Shown here piece after piece: positions 19,044-29,528 of a DNA stretch of 64,000 bases. Location of the stretch: positions 143,371 through 207,370 of the forward strand of contig JADJZY010000033.1 in the NCBI GenBank assembly GCA_016715505.1. The letters are read 5' to 3'. The translations under genes and the position numbers were made by a program. The DNA comes from Bacteroidota bacterium (lineage in GTDB: Bacteria > Bacteroidota > Bacteroidia > Chitinophagales > Chitinophagaceae). The first letter of the stretch is position 1, and the number at the start of each line of letters is the position of its first letter. Under the pieces are notes generated by a model. It was not told where the DNA came from and did not search any database. It worked only from the letters and a program-made list of their open reading frames with translations.

Positions 19044-19742
19044 TTAGAATTCGTAAAAACTTTCAAACCGGTTGTAACGATCCTCTTCGGTGGTCGAGAA
19101 TAAAAAGGCCCATTGTACACCAAAGGTTTTATTTCGTGTAACCGTAAACTGAGGGTTGATGTCAGCCGTTGAAATATCGTAAAAAGCCGACATACTAAAT
19201 CCCTTTTTTAATTCAAAACCAGCTTTGAGTTTAACCCCGGCATCCCATGGCTTAATCTGGTCGGTAAAATTATCCAATCCTACCCGCAATTGACCATTTT
19301 CAATGTTTTCGCCATTGCTATAATATCGATGTGCGGTATGAATTAACTTGCTCAAAAATGGACCGCCTGCAACAAAAATATAGGCTTTATTCACGTCCAA
19401 TTTATAGGTAAGCATCAAAGGCAATTGAACATAACTCAAATCAGACCAATATTCTTCTGACACATTCACACGATCCGATTTAAAATAACCGCCCTTCAAG
19501 GTGTATAAAAGCTCAGATTGAAAGGTCATGTGTTTATTTAATATCAAATCGGATTGTAAACCGACATGAAACCCAAGACGACTTCGAAAAAGTCCTTCAT
19601 AACGATTGGTATTTGATTTAAACACTTGACGGTTAAAATTTAAACCACCCGTTGGGCCCACGCGGAATTGCGCCTGCGACATAAAACTACTCAGTATCAA
19701 ACAAATCGTAAAAGCGCTTAGCTTCTGAATCATGCAAATCAA
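19044..19742 (-). CDS. Outer membrane beta-barrel protein (PorT-family-like)
   Basis: About 230 residues with a signal peptide (MIQKLSAFTICLILSSFMSQ, then AQF). The mature part has alternating strands ending in aromatics, RVGPTGGLNFNRQVF, LGFHVGLQSDLILNKHMTFQ, SELLYTLKGGYF and YVQLPLMLTYKLDVN, the latter the signature of PorT-type 8-stranded barrels (Y-L-E-I-P-L-L-x-K). It ends FESFYEF with a terminal Phe, as outer membrane proteins do. Function unknown; distinct from the T9SS PorT protein itself as far as I can tell. Ends just 27 bases before the fabG-like start. Confidence 0.7.
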   Translation of the reverse strand: MICMIQKLSAFTICLILSSFMSQAQFRVGPTGGLNFNRQVFKSNTNRYEGLFRSRLGFHVGLQSDLILNKHMTFQSELLYTLKGGYFKSDRVNVSEEYWSDLSYVQLPLMLTYKLDVNKAYIFVAGGPFLSKLIHTAHRYYSNGENIENGQLRVGLDNFTDQIKPWDAGVKLKAGFELKKGFSMSAFYDISTADINPQFTVTRNKTFGVQWAFLFSTTEEDRYNRFESFYEF

Positions 19743-19820
19743 TTTGGGGTGTAAAATACAATTATTTGATTATTTTTTTGCATATAAACTCAATATTTCA
19801 TGGAAATGATCGGGTTAGAC

Positions 19821-19846
19821 AAAAAAACCGCCCCGAAAGGCGGTTT
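19821..19846 (-). terminator. Rho-independent terminator after the T9SS-sorted protein gene
   Basis: Stem AAACCGCC (19825-19832) with GGCGGTTT (19839-19846), loop CCGAAA. On the minus strand it is followed by a run of seven T. It ends the minus-strand operon TonB receptor - DUF5689 lipoprotein - T9SS protein. Confidence 0.8.
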
Positions 19847-19887
19847 TGAAAGTATTCGATTGATTCCAAGAAGAATCGGAGCAAATA

Positions 19888-21719
19888 TTAGTTTTTGGTA
19901 AACTTGGCAACAGCAGTTTGCTGTCCTTTTCCAACACGAACCATATAAACACCATTTGCCAAAGCTGAAACATCCATCTGGCGAGTATTTTTGCCGGCAG
20001 CAATTTGTATAACGGATTTAGACAGAACTTGTCCGCTAGTTGAAAGTATTTCCACGTTCAAATCTTGTGCAAACTCTGCATTAAAAATCATTTGTAAAGA
20101 TTCAGAAACCTGCCCAACAACCGCGAATTGAAGGTTGATAGCAGATAAATCTCTCACACTTACCGGACCATCTGTTACATACACATCGTCAATGCTCCAT
20201 TCGTCTGCAGTACCACTGGCCGCTGAAACATATTTGAAAGCAAAATGAAAATTGCTGGCTTTGTAAGATGTCAAATTGTTATTGTAAAATGGAATGTAAG
20301 TGCTATCCAGGCTAGAGAAATTTACATTTAAATTGGTCCAACCAACTGCGTTTGGATCGCCGGTTCCGGTGTAGTTATTAGAAACAAAAACTTCTTTGGT
20401 ATTATTTCCGTTGAAACGACGCTTGCTCCAAAAATGTAAATAAGGATTGGTCATAGCGCTTAAATTCATAGCCGGTGAAATCAACCAATCTTCATTGTCA
20501 TTGGATGAACCACTTGCAAAACCATTCATATAAACGGCATCTGTATCATTTCGTCCGAAGTTAGAACAACGCCATGTTTGCGTTCCATTTACACTGAATT
20601 CTGTGAACAAACCAAAGGTTGGTGCATTACATCCTGTGAAGGTTTCGTTCAAAGAAGTTTGTGCCGGATTGGTTGCAGGAATGGTTGTGAAATTCCAGCT
20701 TGTTGAATCGTAAATCCCATATGAATTATTGCCGGAAGCCGTAAAGCAGGTTGAATCAAACTGAATGGCATAGTTCTTTCCATTCAACAGGGTTGTGCCC
20801 GTAAGTGTTGCCGTCATTCCAGCCACACCGATACTGCCAACTGCAAGGGTTTGCGTGGTAGCGTCTGTCAGATTTCGAATATATACATTTCCTGTACCTG
20901 AGCTGATATTTTTATCAAAAGTGATGGCAGGAACCGTTGTGATGGCCACACCTGTCGCATTATCCTGAGGATTTAAAGAGGCAATCAATGGTTTAGGGTC
21001 TCCTGCGGCTGAACCAGTCCAGCTCAGATTAAAATCGTCAACGGCAACCAATGGTCTGCTACCAGAACCACTCGATGTATCACCAGCCATAATACGAATC
21101 CAAACGGGTTGACTTTGATTATTCAATGCAGATCCAAAATTAACGGTAACGGAGGTATTACTAAAGTTACTATCCAGAACTAGAACCGCAGGTGAAGTTG
21201 CCATTGTCGTGAATGAACTTGGATTTGACCCAAAGCCATATTGTACAATCCAATTATTATATCGTGTGGCTGCGGTGTGCAATGACTGAATTTTAAATTG
21301 CAAATTAAATCCTGTCAAGCCTACTGTATTCGCTATTCCGAAATTGAATGAAACCAAACTATCCAGATCATCCCAACCGGCATTAGAACCCACCTGACGT
21401 ACCGCCAAAGCCCTATCCGTACTATTGTTTTGATCAGCACTACTAGAAGCGAAGTCAACCCATCTGCAGAAGCCACATTTTTAAAACCACGCGATGTGCT
21501 CGACCATGTTACAGTAGTACTTGAATAACGCACTTGGGCATCGTTTCCCAAACCGGCATTTTTATTAACCAGGGTATCTACGCGCCATCCCATGGGCAAA
21601 CCGCTCCCTAAATTATCGAAACTTTGGGTGTAATTGGTGCCTGACAACACGAAAGGCATTTGAGCGAAACTGGTCAATGTAGCAGCCATAACTACCAATG
21701 ACAATAAAATTTTTTTCAT
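19888..21719 (-). CDS. Secreted protein with Big_5-like and choice-of-anchor J domains and a T9SS type A sorting domain, frameshifted
   Basis: A modular exported protein. MKKILLSLVVMAATLTSFAQ is a signal peptide. The first frame ends soon after VASADG near 21460; the next reads SSSADQNNSTDRALAVRQVG, the usual core of this Bacteroidota jelly-roll region, so a slip lies near 21455-21465. Next is an SbsA-type Ig domain (SLNPQDNATGVAITTVPAIT, then FDKN). Then a choice-of-anchor J lectin-like domain (ETFTGCN, DNEDWLISPAMNLS, YLHFWSKR). The C-terminus LSKSVIQIAAGKNTRQMDVS, LANGVYMVRV and AVAKFTKN is a type A T9SS sorting signal. Third gene of the TonB/DUF5689 operon; probably surface attached. Confidence 0.8.
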
Positions 21720-21739
21720 ATCTTTTTTAATTTAACATT

Positions 21740-23182
21740 TTAAGGGGTTACATCATTCAAATTCCGGATACTCAATTGTTTGGTTGAACTGGTGGAGGTT
21801 GTATACTCACCCAATATACCGGTAACCGAAACCATACCTGTCATATAATTTGTAGTGGCAAACGTAGCAGAGGAAAAGGTAAACAAAGTCAAGGAAGAAC
21901 CTGAACCATCTGCCAAAGTTTTATTTCCGGAATAAGTTGCCGGGGTACCTGAAATGGTTGCTCCATTTACTTTAACCAATGTTGATTCCCAAACTTGTAA
22001 ACTATCCAATGCTTGTTTGATAGTTGCCACCTTAGGCGTAATCGTACCAGTACCTGTTTTAATAAATTTAGAGGAAGATAAATTACCAACTTGTAATACA
22101 CCGAAGTATTCCGACAAGGTAGCGCCTGAAAGATTTACTTCTACTTCATCACCTAAGCTCGGTAAACCGCTGCTCGTGCTAAAACGAACAATAATCCCGC
22201 CAGTTGCATCCTGAATGGCTATATTTTGGCTATTGATATTTGATTTTGACTTATCAGAGATGACCACACCTTTAATTTTAGTGCCGGTAGGAACGGTAAA
22301 ATTTCCTGTACCCGGATACAAACTGCGAATAAATCGAATAGTTTGTAAAGTCAACAAGGCATTACAACGGGGTCCATTAAATTGTACATCCGGTGTATCG
22401 CGAATAAACAATTGTGGTGTAGAATTATATCGTGAATAAATGGCCTGAAGCGGGCCTTTACCTGCAGGGGACAATGCAAATTTAAAAGTCGAATAACCAC
22501 TATTTCTCAAAATGATTTTTGTTTCTGCGCAATCTTCAACTTCCAACTCAGTAGCTGAAGAAATTGTTGGATCTTGTGCAAATGGAACGCCCACATCCGA
22601 ACCGACAAATTGAGCACTGTCAATTTCGATCAAAGTACCCAACCATTTAATACTGCTGTTGAGGTTATTCAATTCCATGATCGAAACTTTACGAGCGGTC
22701 ACCTGACTCAAATCAAATTTTCCTTTGATCACATATTTACTAATCAAACCACTTGGAATACTGCTGATCTCATTATTGTTATCTGGGGTATGACCAATTT
22801 GAACCATTCCGCCGTATGCACCAAGATATAAACCTTTACATTTAATATAAACTTTACGGCCTATCGGAAAATCGGAGTATAATCCACTGCGGTTTATTAA
22901 AACAGGCATTCCACTGCTGGTGTCTTGTATAATGATTTGTTTGTAAAAATTTCCACTTCGGTCATCTGCCACTACAACGCCTGCAACCGTAATATCATCC
23001 TCAATGAGGGTAGGAACGCCGGTATACATTTGTTTAAGCTCCCAAATGGTTTTATTCACTGGTAAGTTCGGATCATTCAGGGTTGTATCCGGTGGTGAAT
23101 CAAATTCTTTTTTCACACAAGAGGTATACCCCAAAATGGCGAAAAGCAAAATGGCAGCAACCGGTAAAAACACTTTTTTCAT
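21740..23182 (-). CDS. DUF5689 domain lipoprotein
   Basis: 480-residue outer membrane lipoprotein. Signal peptide AAILLFAILGYTSC gives lipobox G-Y-T-S-C. The mature part has IWELKQMYTGVPTLIEDDIT followed by VAGVVVADDRSGNFYKQIII, the defining DUF5689 pattern, and a second OB-like repeat (GTKIKGVVISDKSKSNINSQ, NIAIQDATGGIIVRF). OB-fold repeats of this kind may bind nucleic acid or polysaccharide; no function is proven. It lies 22 bases downstream of the TonB-dependent receptor, a gene pair found widely in Bacteroidota, and may be the surface partner of that receptor. Confidence 0.8.
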   Translation of the reverse strand: MKKVFLPVAAILLFAILGYTSCVKKEFDSPPDTTLNDPNLPVNKTIWELKQMYTGVPTLIEDDITVAGVVVADDRSGNFYKQIIIQDTSSGMPVLINRSGLYSDFPIGRKVYIKCKGLYLGAYGGMVQIGHTPDNNNEISSIPSGLISKYVIKGKFDLSQVTARKVSIMELNNLNSSIKWLGTLIEIDSAQFVGSDVGVPFAQDPTISSATELEVEDCAETKIILRNSGYSTFKFALSPAGKGPLQAIYSRYNSTPQLFIRDTPDVQFNGPRCNALLTLQTIRFIRSLYPGTGNFTVPTGTKIKGVVISDKSKSNINSQNIAIQDATGGIIVRFSTSSGLPSLGDEVEVNLSGATLSEYFGVLQVGNLSSSKFIKTGTGTITPKVATIKQALDSLQVWESTLVKVNGATISGTPATYSGNKTLADGSGSSLTLFTFSSATFATTNYMTGMVSVTGILGEYTTSTSSTKQLSIRNLNDVTP

Positions 23183-23204
23183 TACGAATGTTATTTGTTT
23201 ATGT

Positions 23205-25979
23205 TTAAAATCTTAAAGCTAAATTGATGAAATACTGAATTCCCAAAGCATGGGCATAACGTGGCACAAACCAATCAGGCTGAGCCGAATTACCACCTAA
23301 ACGCAGGTTTTCAAAACCATATAATTTGATATTTTTATTGTTCAATACATTACTGATTCCGATATTCAGATTCAGGAAGGTATTATTCCCTGCTTTTTTG
23401 ATGTACTTGTTGACTTTGAAAGATTTTCCACCAAATAAATCAACAGTATAAAAAGATGGAAGTCTTTGCTGATCAATGGCAGCACTCCATTCTTCACTTT
23501 TATATTTTAATAAATCAACGCCTTCAATGGTTCGGCGTGCAGGAGCAAAATCAATCCAGTTATTGGCAAGATAGTTGAAGCTGATGCTGGCAAACCAGAA
23601 TCGTTTTGATCGGTAATTTAATGCCGCTTGTAATGCAGTTTGTGGTCCGGCAGGTACATAGTAATTTTTGATATAAACCGTATCCGTTTTCGGACTCACC
23701 GTTCCTTGCGTGATTGCTTCTTCGTTGTCGTCATATAAACGAGAAGTCGCTCTGGAAGTATAATAAGCCTGGGTCCATGCAGCTGCTAAATTAAGGGTAA
23801 AACTAGGACTGATTTTTACTTCAGTTCCAAATTCTAAACCCGTATATCGTTTGTTTAAATTTTGTAACACATTATTGGTAAATGAAAAACCTACTGCAGA
23901 GTTATCATTGAAATAACGTTTGATATCTGATGCACCTTCTACCTCAGTGACAAAGAAAGTCAATCGACCTTTTACATTTGGAGAACGTAATAAATAACCA
24001 ACTTCTGCGCTCTGAATTTTTTCATTTTGAGCATTTTCAATGGTCGTGTTGCGGGTACGTGGGGCAATAAATACATTGTCCACAAATGGCGCTCGTGTTC
24101 CGATACTTCCATTGGCATATAAATAATTACGACCATTTAATTTGTAAGTCACCCCACCCTTTGCTTTGTAATTAAAGAAAGTCATCGTGGAAGAGTTTCC
24201 TTTTGAATTATTCGGGAACAAACCATGCCGGTAAATTCCTTCGCGATAAAAACCGGTATATCCTAATTCACCAGCCAGAAAAAAATCAAATTTGTTATAG
24301 GTAAATACACCTTGTCCAAACCAATTGGCTTTATTAAAATGGATATTATAATTGTAACCGTATTCATCGCCCACTTCTCTTCGGGTAGAAGCATCATCCA
24401 TATTCAGCAATACAGAAACAGCACTCCCCAAAATGCCATCTTCGGCAAATTGATTGATATTCTCCCAATAATCGCCACCGAGTAAATCCTCTACCCTTCT
24501 GAAATTATGGTTCTTTTGATTTTGAAAACTGAGGCCAGTATAAAGTACGATATGATCATTCACAATGCTTTCGAGGTTCACGGCCGCATTGATTTTACGA
24601 GAGGCTTCCACATCAGCTCCCAGCATATAAATGGATCGCCCATATCCCGATTTTTTATTCATTCGGTTAGCTTCATATAATCGATCCCACTGAACTTGTA
24701 AATAATGATCTTCCGGATGGGCATTGTACCAATCGATGGCTTCTTTGGTCGCGCTTGGAGAATCAATATAAGTTGGCATGTATTTGTAATAATCCGGACG
24801 AGGATCGGCAGCATTATACCAATCAAAAGAAGTGGTTGAGGTTTCCCCTGTTTGATAAGAAATGGCCGTTGTTAAAATGGTATTTTCCGAAAGGCGGGCA
24901 TCGTGGGTTAAAATAGCCATGGGAGCATGTGATTTAAATACCCTGGAATTACGCACTTCTCCCCCTTGATAACCCCAATTAGGATTGTAAAGATTGGTTC
25001 CGGCCAGTTCAAAGGCTTCTTTGGTGGCTGGCCCAACCTTACCCCTTGATACCGGAGACCCAACAATCATGAGGTTGATACCTTGCTTTTTAAATCTTTT
25101 TTCCACGGCCGCATAATAGGCCAACCCATCATAAAAAGTACCAGGAATTGCGCCTTCCTGAGCCCATCGTCGGGATACAGAAAGCGAATAAGCCCAGCCA
25201 TTTTTCATCAATCCGGATGAATGCGTGACCATTAAACGATTGCGATAAGAACGATTGGTTGAAGTATATGTGATACGTGTTCCTTTTCGTTGATTTGAAG
25301 CTGTGGCATCCAAAGAGGTATTCAGCCCAACACCCCCGAAATTAAATTCATTGGGCGCTAAACCTAGATTCAAACTTCGTCCACGGAAAACATCATTCAA
25401 ACCACTCCATGAATTAAAAAATACACCACCCTCTTCCAGGTCATTCATTGGAACGCCATTCATAAAAAGGAGGTTATTGTCATTTTCATAGCCCCTCATC
25501 CTGTAAAAATATTGTCCCCATCCAAAGGTGGCGGCACTCAAATAAGGGTCGCGGGCGGCATTTAAGACTGAGGCCACATTCTGACCGGATGCCCTCGCCG
25601 AATTATTGTCGTTCGATGTGGCATCTTCCACATTTCCGCCTGAATTATCCAGTGTATAGTTGTTATTATTCGGATCGACAGACTTCAATTCAATCACATC
25701 TAAATTGGTGACCGGGCCTGTAACCTGTATCATCAAACTTTCTTCATTGACCCCATCAAAAGTATATCGGAGTTCCCAACTGCCGTAAGGGACATTACTG
25801 ATGATAAAATCACCTTCTCCATTCGTGGCAGTCGCTACTTTTACCTTTGGAATAGTTACTGAAACCTCCGCAAAAGGCAATTTGGTATCCTGATGAATAA
25901 TTTTCCCTTTAACAATGGATGTTTGAGCCAATGAAGTCAGCGAGCAAATCATCAAGATCAACGTATAAAGTTGTTTCAT
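23205..25979 (-). CDS. TonB-dependent outer membrane receptor with carboxypeptidase-regulatory-like N-terminal domain
   Basis: 924 residues. Signal peptide MKQLYTLILMICSLTSLAQ, then a CarboxypepD_reg-like domain (VKGKIIHQDTKLPFAEVSVT, DFIISNVPYGSWELRY). The plug follows (AARDPYLSAATFGWGQYFYR, MRGYENDNNLLFMNG) and then a 22-strand type barrel (YLYANGSIGTRAPFVDNVF, LNLNIGISNVLNNKNI) ending QYFINLALRF with terminal Phe. There is no SusD gene; instead a DUF5689 lipoprotein and a T9SS protein follow, so the substrate is probably not a SusCD-type glycan. Transcribed from the promoter at 26033-26062. Confidence 0.88.
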   Translation of the reverse strand: MKQLYTLILMICSLTSLAQTSIVKGKIIHQDTKLPFAEVSVTIPKVKVATATNGEGDFIISNVPYGSWELRYTFDGVNEESLMIQVTGPVTNLDVIELKSVDPNNNNYTLDNSGGNVEDATSNDNNSARASGQNVASVLNAARDPYLSAATFGWGQYFYRMRGYENDNNLLFMNGVPMNDLEEGGVFFNSWSGLNDVFRGRSLNLGLAPNEFNFGGVGLNTSLDATASNQRKGTRITYTSTNRSYRNRLMVTHSSGLMKNGWAYSLSVSRRWAQEGAIPGTFYDGLAYYAAVEKRFKKQGINLMIVGSPVSRGKVGPATKEAFELAGTNLYNPNWGYQGGEVRNSRVFKSHAPMAILTHDARLSENTILTTAISYQTGETSTTSFDWYNAADPRPDYYKYMPTYIDSPSATKEAIDWYNAHPEDHYLQVQWDRLYEANRMNKKSGYGRSIYMLGADVEASRKINAAVNLESIVNDHIVLYTGLSFQNQKNHNFRRVEDLLGGDYWENINQFAEDGILGSAVSVLLNMDDASTRREVGDEYGYNYNIHFNKANWFGQGVFTYNKFDFFLAGELGYTGFYREGIYRHGLFPNNSKGNSSTMTFFNYKAKGGVTYKLNGRNYLYANGSIGTRAPFVDNVFIAPRTRNTTIENAQNEKIQSAEVGYLLRSPNVKGRLTFFVTEVEGASDIKRYFNDNSAVGFSFTNNVLQNLNKRYTGLEFGTEVKISPSFTLNLAAAWTQAYYTSRATSRLYDDNEEAITQGTVSPKTDTVYIKNYYVPAGPQTALQAALNYRSKRFWFASISFNYLANNWIDFAPARRTIEGVDLLKYKSEEWSAAIDQQRLPSFYTVDLFGGKSFKVNKYIKKAGNNTFLNLNIGISNVLNNKNIKLYGFENLRLGGNSAQPDWFVPRYAHALGIQYFINLALRF

Positions 25980-26032
25980 TCGAGTCTGAAATTTTATGAA
26001 GGATTTAACGGAATGACCCGAGTCCTAACCCG

Positions 26033-26062
26033 CAAATTTAGGGGATTTATTGACTTCAACAA
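26033..26062 (-). promoter_or_regulatory. Bacteroidota-type promoter of the TonB receptor operon
   Basis: On the minus strand TTG (26060-26062) is followed after exactly 19 bases by TAAATTTG (26033-26040), a perfect match to the phylum's TTG-N19-TAnnTTTG promoter. Transcription should start near 26026, giving a leader of about 47 bases before the ATG at 25979. Confidence 0.65.
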
Positions 26063-26443
26063 TCGGGAGCTTGTTACCATTCGGTGAAATGTGGATAAGC
26101 TGTCATCACCATAAAAAACCTATAAAACCGGCCCTAATTTGATGAAAATAGTCCGATTAAGCAACTTTCTGACAAAATATAAGCGAATACAGCTATCCCC
26201 TTTCCAATGTGTTACTGTACGATATATCAATTAAGATGATGAGGTAATATCTTATGGTTCAACTCATTGGCGCTGTAGTGCTCCAAAATGGACCAAAGGC
26301 TTTTTTTCAAAACCTAAATATATTGGGAGGACCGCAATGCATTCGAATCATGTAAATATTACAGTGAATTCAGTAAGTAATTCCATTTGCTTCAGTCGAA
26401 CTTTGCCTGTAGAAATCAAATCTTCACACAAAATAAATAAGCT
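26063..26443. other. Intergenic region, no gene seen
   Basis: About 380 bases between the divergent TonB receptor and the small His-rich gene. I see no open frame with coding character, no tRNA and no strong hairpin. It must contain the plus-strand promoter for the gene at 26444; no convincing match to TAnnTTTG close to that ATG was found. Confidence 0.5.
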
Positions 26444-26701
26444 ATGAAATCCACTAAAAATGCAACGCCCGATAAATTACAAGTTCCCGTTGCCAATCAA
26501 AAACAATCTATCGCGAATCATCAATTAGCTGCCGAACATCATGAACAAGCTTCACGACATCATCGGGATGCGGCTACGCACTACGAAAATGGACATACCG
26601 AAAAAGCCCTTTCCAGCGCCGTCAAAGCTAATGGACATGCAGTGCATGCATCTGAAGCCCATCGAACTGAGGCCAAACAGCAAGTCGAATCGATTAAGTA
26701 G
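26444..26701 (+). CDS. Small His/Ala-rich soluble protein (85 aa)
   Basis: A short, very hydrophilic, helix-prone protein. The centre is a repeated H-A/H-E pattern (ANHQLAAEHHEQASRHHRDA, then ATHYENGHTEKALSSAVKAN and GHAVHASEAHRTEAKQQ) with 14 or so histidines, no signal peptide and no Cys. Similar small His-rich proteins occur beside stress genes (Dps, YceI) in Bacteroidota and may bind metal, which I infer only from composition. First gene of the stress-type cluster. Confidence 0.6.
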   Translation: MKSTKNATPDKLQVPVANQKQSIANHQLAAEHHEQASRHHRDAATHYENGHTEKALSSAVKANGHAVHASEAHRTEAKQQVESIK

Positions 26702-26880
26702 AGTTTATAAATCGTGTCTCCGTAAAAGTGAATATGAAGGATGTTTTTTAAAATCCTATTTCACGCTGTCAAAGAGAATTTAATAATAACCTACTCTTTT
26801 TTTTGTCAGAACCCCGAACCAAATCAAATTTCTACATTCTGTCCTAAAAATACCCATCATCAATCACCAAACCAGGAACC

Positions 26881-27477
26881 ATGGAAAACAAAACAAAATG
26901 GAATATCGATCTCAGCCATAGTGAAATAGAATTTAAAGTCCGACATCTGATGATTTCGAATTTAAAAGGAAAATTCACCCGATTTGATGCGTCCATATAT
27001 ACCAGCGGAAAAGATTTCACAACGGCTGAAATTGATTTATGGATCGATGCAGATTCCCTTACAACCGGAGATAGTAAAAGAGATAATCACCTCAAAGGAG
27101 TTGACTTCTTCGATGTTAAAAATCATCATCAAATTTCATTCACCTCACAAAGTATTGGCCAATCCGATCGCTTGGGTCATCATGAACTTTGGGGAAATTT
27201 ATCCATGAAAGGAATTACCAAGCATATCCAGTTGGATGTCGAATTTGGTGGGATTACCAAGGATATCACCGGACAGGAAAAATCTGGATTTGTGGTTAGC
27301 GGAAAAATTAATCGCAACGATTGGAACTTAGATTGGAACAAGGAAATTGAACTTGGTGGTTTGATGATTGGTGAAGAAATTCATATTTTATGTGAAGTGG
27401 AACTGATCAATGTTGGCATTCAGGAACTAATCATGGTATTGGATTCCAAATCTTCTCAGGATGGCATTGGCTATTAA
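26881..27477 (+). CDS. YceI family protein
   Basis: YceI proteins are lipocalin-like barrels that bind isoprenoids, often induced by stress. Features: WNIDLSHSEIEFKVRHLMIS near the start, KGKFTRFDASIY, SKRDNHLKGVDFFDVKNHHQ and LSMKGITKHIQLDVEF, all family landmarks, and INRNDWNLDWN towards the end. There is no signal peptide, so this is a cytoplasmic member, 198 residues. It is 12 bases upstream of dps and probably co-transcribed with it. Confidence 0.88.
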   Translation: MENKTKWNIDLSHSEIEFKVRHLMISNLKGKFTRFDASIYTSGKDFTTAEIDLWIDADSLTTGDSKRDNHLKGVDFFDVKNHHQISFTSQSIGQSDRLGHHELWGNLSMKGITKHIQLDVEFGGITKDITGQEKSGFVVSGKINRNDWNLDWNKEIELGGLMIGEEIHILCEVELINVGIQELIMVLDSKSSQDGIGY

Positions 27478-27489
27478 ATAAAAAATGAA

Positions 27490-27975
27490 ATGAAACCATC
27501 TATCGGTATCACCGAAAAAAATCTCTCGAAAAGCACGACCATATTGAGTCAATTGCTTGCCGATGAAATGTTACTCTATGTAAAAACGCGAAAATTCCAT
27601 TGGAATGTATCCGGAAATAGTTTTATGGAATTACACAAATTATTTCAGGAACAATATATTCAAATCGAAGAAACTGCAGATCTTATTGCCGAACGAATTA
27701 CAAAATTGGGTGGAAAAGCCATTGGCACCTTAAAGGAATTTTCCAGTCTAAGCAGTTTAAAGGAGTCAGCGAATGAGTATCCTGCTCAAGAAGATATGCT
27801 CAAAGAATTGATGACTGACCATGAAAAATTAAGTGTTCATTATCGACATCAAATCGACAAATTGAGTAAGGACCAGAAAGATGCCGGAACTGTCGACTTT
27901 TTGACCGGGATACTGGAAAATCATGAATCCAATGCCTGGATTTTCAGGCGCTATTTGGCACCTGCTGTTCAGTAA
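27490..27975 (+). CDS. dps: Dps family ferritin-like DNA-protecting protein
   Basis: Dps forms 12-subunit shells that oxidise and store iron and shield DNA. The ferroxidase motif is intact: TRKFHWNVSGNSFMELHKLF, then QYIQIEETADLIAERI (His, Asp/Glu set between two subunits), and KLGGKAIGTLKEF. 161 residues, normal. It follows yceI closely. Such yceI-dps pairs fit an oxidative stress cluster. Confidence 0.92.
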   Translation: MKPSIGITEKNLSKSTTILSQLLADEMLLYVKTRKFHWNVSGNSFMELHKLFQEQYIQIEETADLIAERITKLGGKAIGTLKEFSSLSSLKESANEYPAQEDMLKELMTDHEKLSVHYRHQIDKLSKDQKDAGTVDFLTGILENHESNAWIFRRYLAPAVQ

Positions 27976-28111
27976 CAGATTCGACTTTATTCTTCTGAGT
28001 AGTTTACCTGTAACTACGTTCTTTTGATCCGTCCTTCTTGATTCCGACTAGGTATGGAATGCTTACAACTATTACCTAATCTTTAAAATCATATCAACGA
28101 AAACCTACAAC

Positions 28112-28576
28112 ATGAAAAAAATAATCTCTCCTCTATTCTTAATCTGTCTGATGCTGATGAGTGCAATCCCTTGTTTGAGTCAAAGCAATAAAAAAACAGA
28201 CAAAGCCCGTAAAAATGTTAGCAAAGCCCAGGAGAATCTGAAGGATGCCCGGAATGATCTTCAGGCTGCCTGTTTGGATTCAACCAAAGACTATATCGAA
28301 TTTAAAAAAGAAGCCAAAAAACAGATTGCAGAAAACAATGAACAAATTTTTATCCTTCGTAAAAAGAAATGGAACGGAGAAATAAAAAACGAAGAGAAAT
28401 ATCAACAAGAAGTCAATGAGTTACAAGCCAAAAATGTTCGATTACAAGAAAAGATAGATCTGGCACATCATACTTCAACATCTATTTGGGAAGATTTTAA
28501 GAAAGAATTTAATCATGATATGAGCGAATTACGAAATGCCATACAAAGCATTGGCACCAATGATGTGAAGAACTAA
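28112..28576 (+). CDS. Exported coiled-coil protein (154 aa)
   Basis: Signal peptide MKKIISPLFLICLMLMSAIP with cleavage near CLSQS, then a long charged helix with heptad-like pattern (KARKNVSKAQENLKDARNDL, FKKEAKKQIAENNEQIFILR, EVNELQAKNVRLQEKI). Likely a periplasmic helical bundle. No named family recognised, but secreted coiled-coil proteins of this size often accompany stress clusters in this phylum. One gene downstream of dps, separate by 136 bases. Confidence 0.6.
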   Translation: MKKIISPLFLICLMLMSAIPCLSQSNKKTDKARKNVSKAQENLKDARNDLQAACLDSTKDYIEFKKEAKKQIAENNEQIFILRKKKWNGEIKNEEKYQQEVNELQAKNVRLQEKIDLAHHTSTSIWEDFKKEFNHDMSELRNAIQSIGTNDVKN

Positions 28577-28765
28577 AATCGCTCGTTTCCTTCCTGAAAT
28601 GGGTAATTATTCTTTGTTGTTATCCTTTTCCCAAATTGTAAATCTATTTATTAAAAGTCCAATCATTCGGTGAAACAGGGGGTATAAAAAACGCACCGTA
28701 TATCATCAGAAAAAGTGGGTTATTCTTCCAAGATGATTGGAATCCAAAAAGTCTCTTGTTAAACT

Positions 28766-29382
28766 ATGAAGTATATTCTTATATCCTTACTCGCCGGAAT
28801 TTGTCTGTTCATGACAGGATGTTATTCCACCCGAATAATATCTACCAAAAGCAATAGTTCACATGAAGTCAAATACTCTTCATTGAAAAAAATTCTGGTT
28901 GCTTCCTTTCTATTGAACGATACCCGCAGAATTAAATCAGAAAATGAAATCGTTCATTTCTTAAAAGGAAAAGGGATTGCATCCCATACTTTGTTTTCAA
29001 AAATCTGGACATTAAAAATGAATCCTTCCAACGGATTTTGGAAGAACAAAAATTTGATGGCGCTATTCTATTACGTTTAATCGACATTGATCGCGAAGTT
29101 TATGTCCGACCGGGTGCCCCATTTTCTAGTTATCCCAATTACTACCAAAATTTTAATGGGCTATTTTATCGAAGTTGGGAAATATATTCTATGCCCGACC
29201 ACTCCATAAACATGAAAACTTATACGGTTGAAATCACCTTGTTTTCAATACCACAAGATAAAATTATATGGACAGCCATTACAGAGAGCATTTCACCATC
29301 CAGTATTGAACAAATGACGAAAGAAATTGCCAAGGTGGTTTACAAAAAACTAAAAAAAGTAGGACTCTTGATTGATCCCTAA
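28766..29382 (+). CDS. Lipoprotein of unknown function with a frameshift
   Basis: Lipoprotein signal ILISLLAGICLFMTGC with lipobox M-T-G-C. The first frame carries VKYSSLKKILVASFLLNDTR and SENEIVHFLKGKGI; at the CAAAAATC run near 29005 the sense moves to another frame giving KNLDIKNESFQRILEEQKFD, DGAILLRLIDIDREVYVRPG and PQDKIIWTAITESISPSSIE. Joined, the protein is about 205 residues and resembles periplasmic proteins that bring an ageing-type (V/I-L-V-A) strand and a GAI(L/V)LRL strand, similar in style to DUF4136. Function unknown. Confidence 0.6.
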
Positions 29383-29528
29383 AGATTCAACCTAATCTTG
29401 AAAAATTGAATCAAACAAGATGATCAATATTGCATCTATTCAACTTCAGGCTTGCAAAAAAAGAAAAGCAAACAATTGCTTTGAAAGTCTTTTGAATTTT
29501 TAATCAAGAACTTATTAAATCAAAAAAC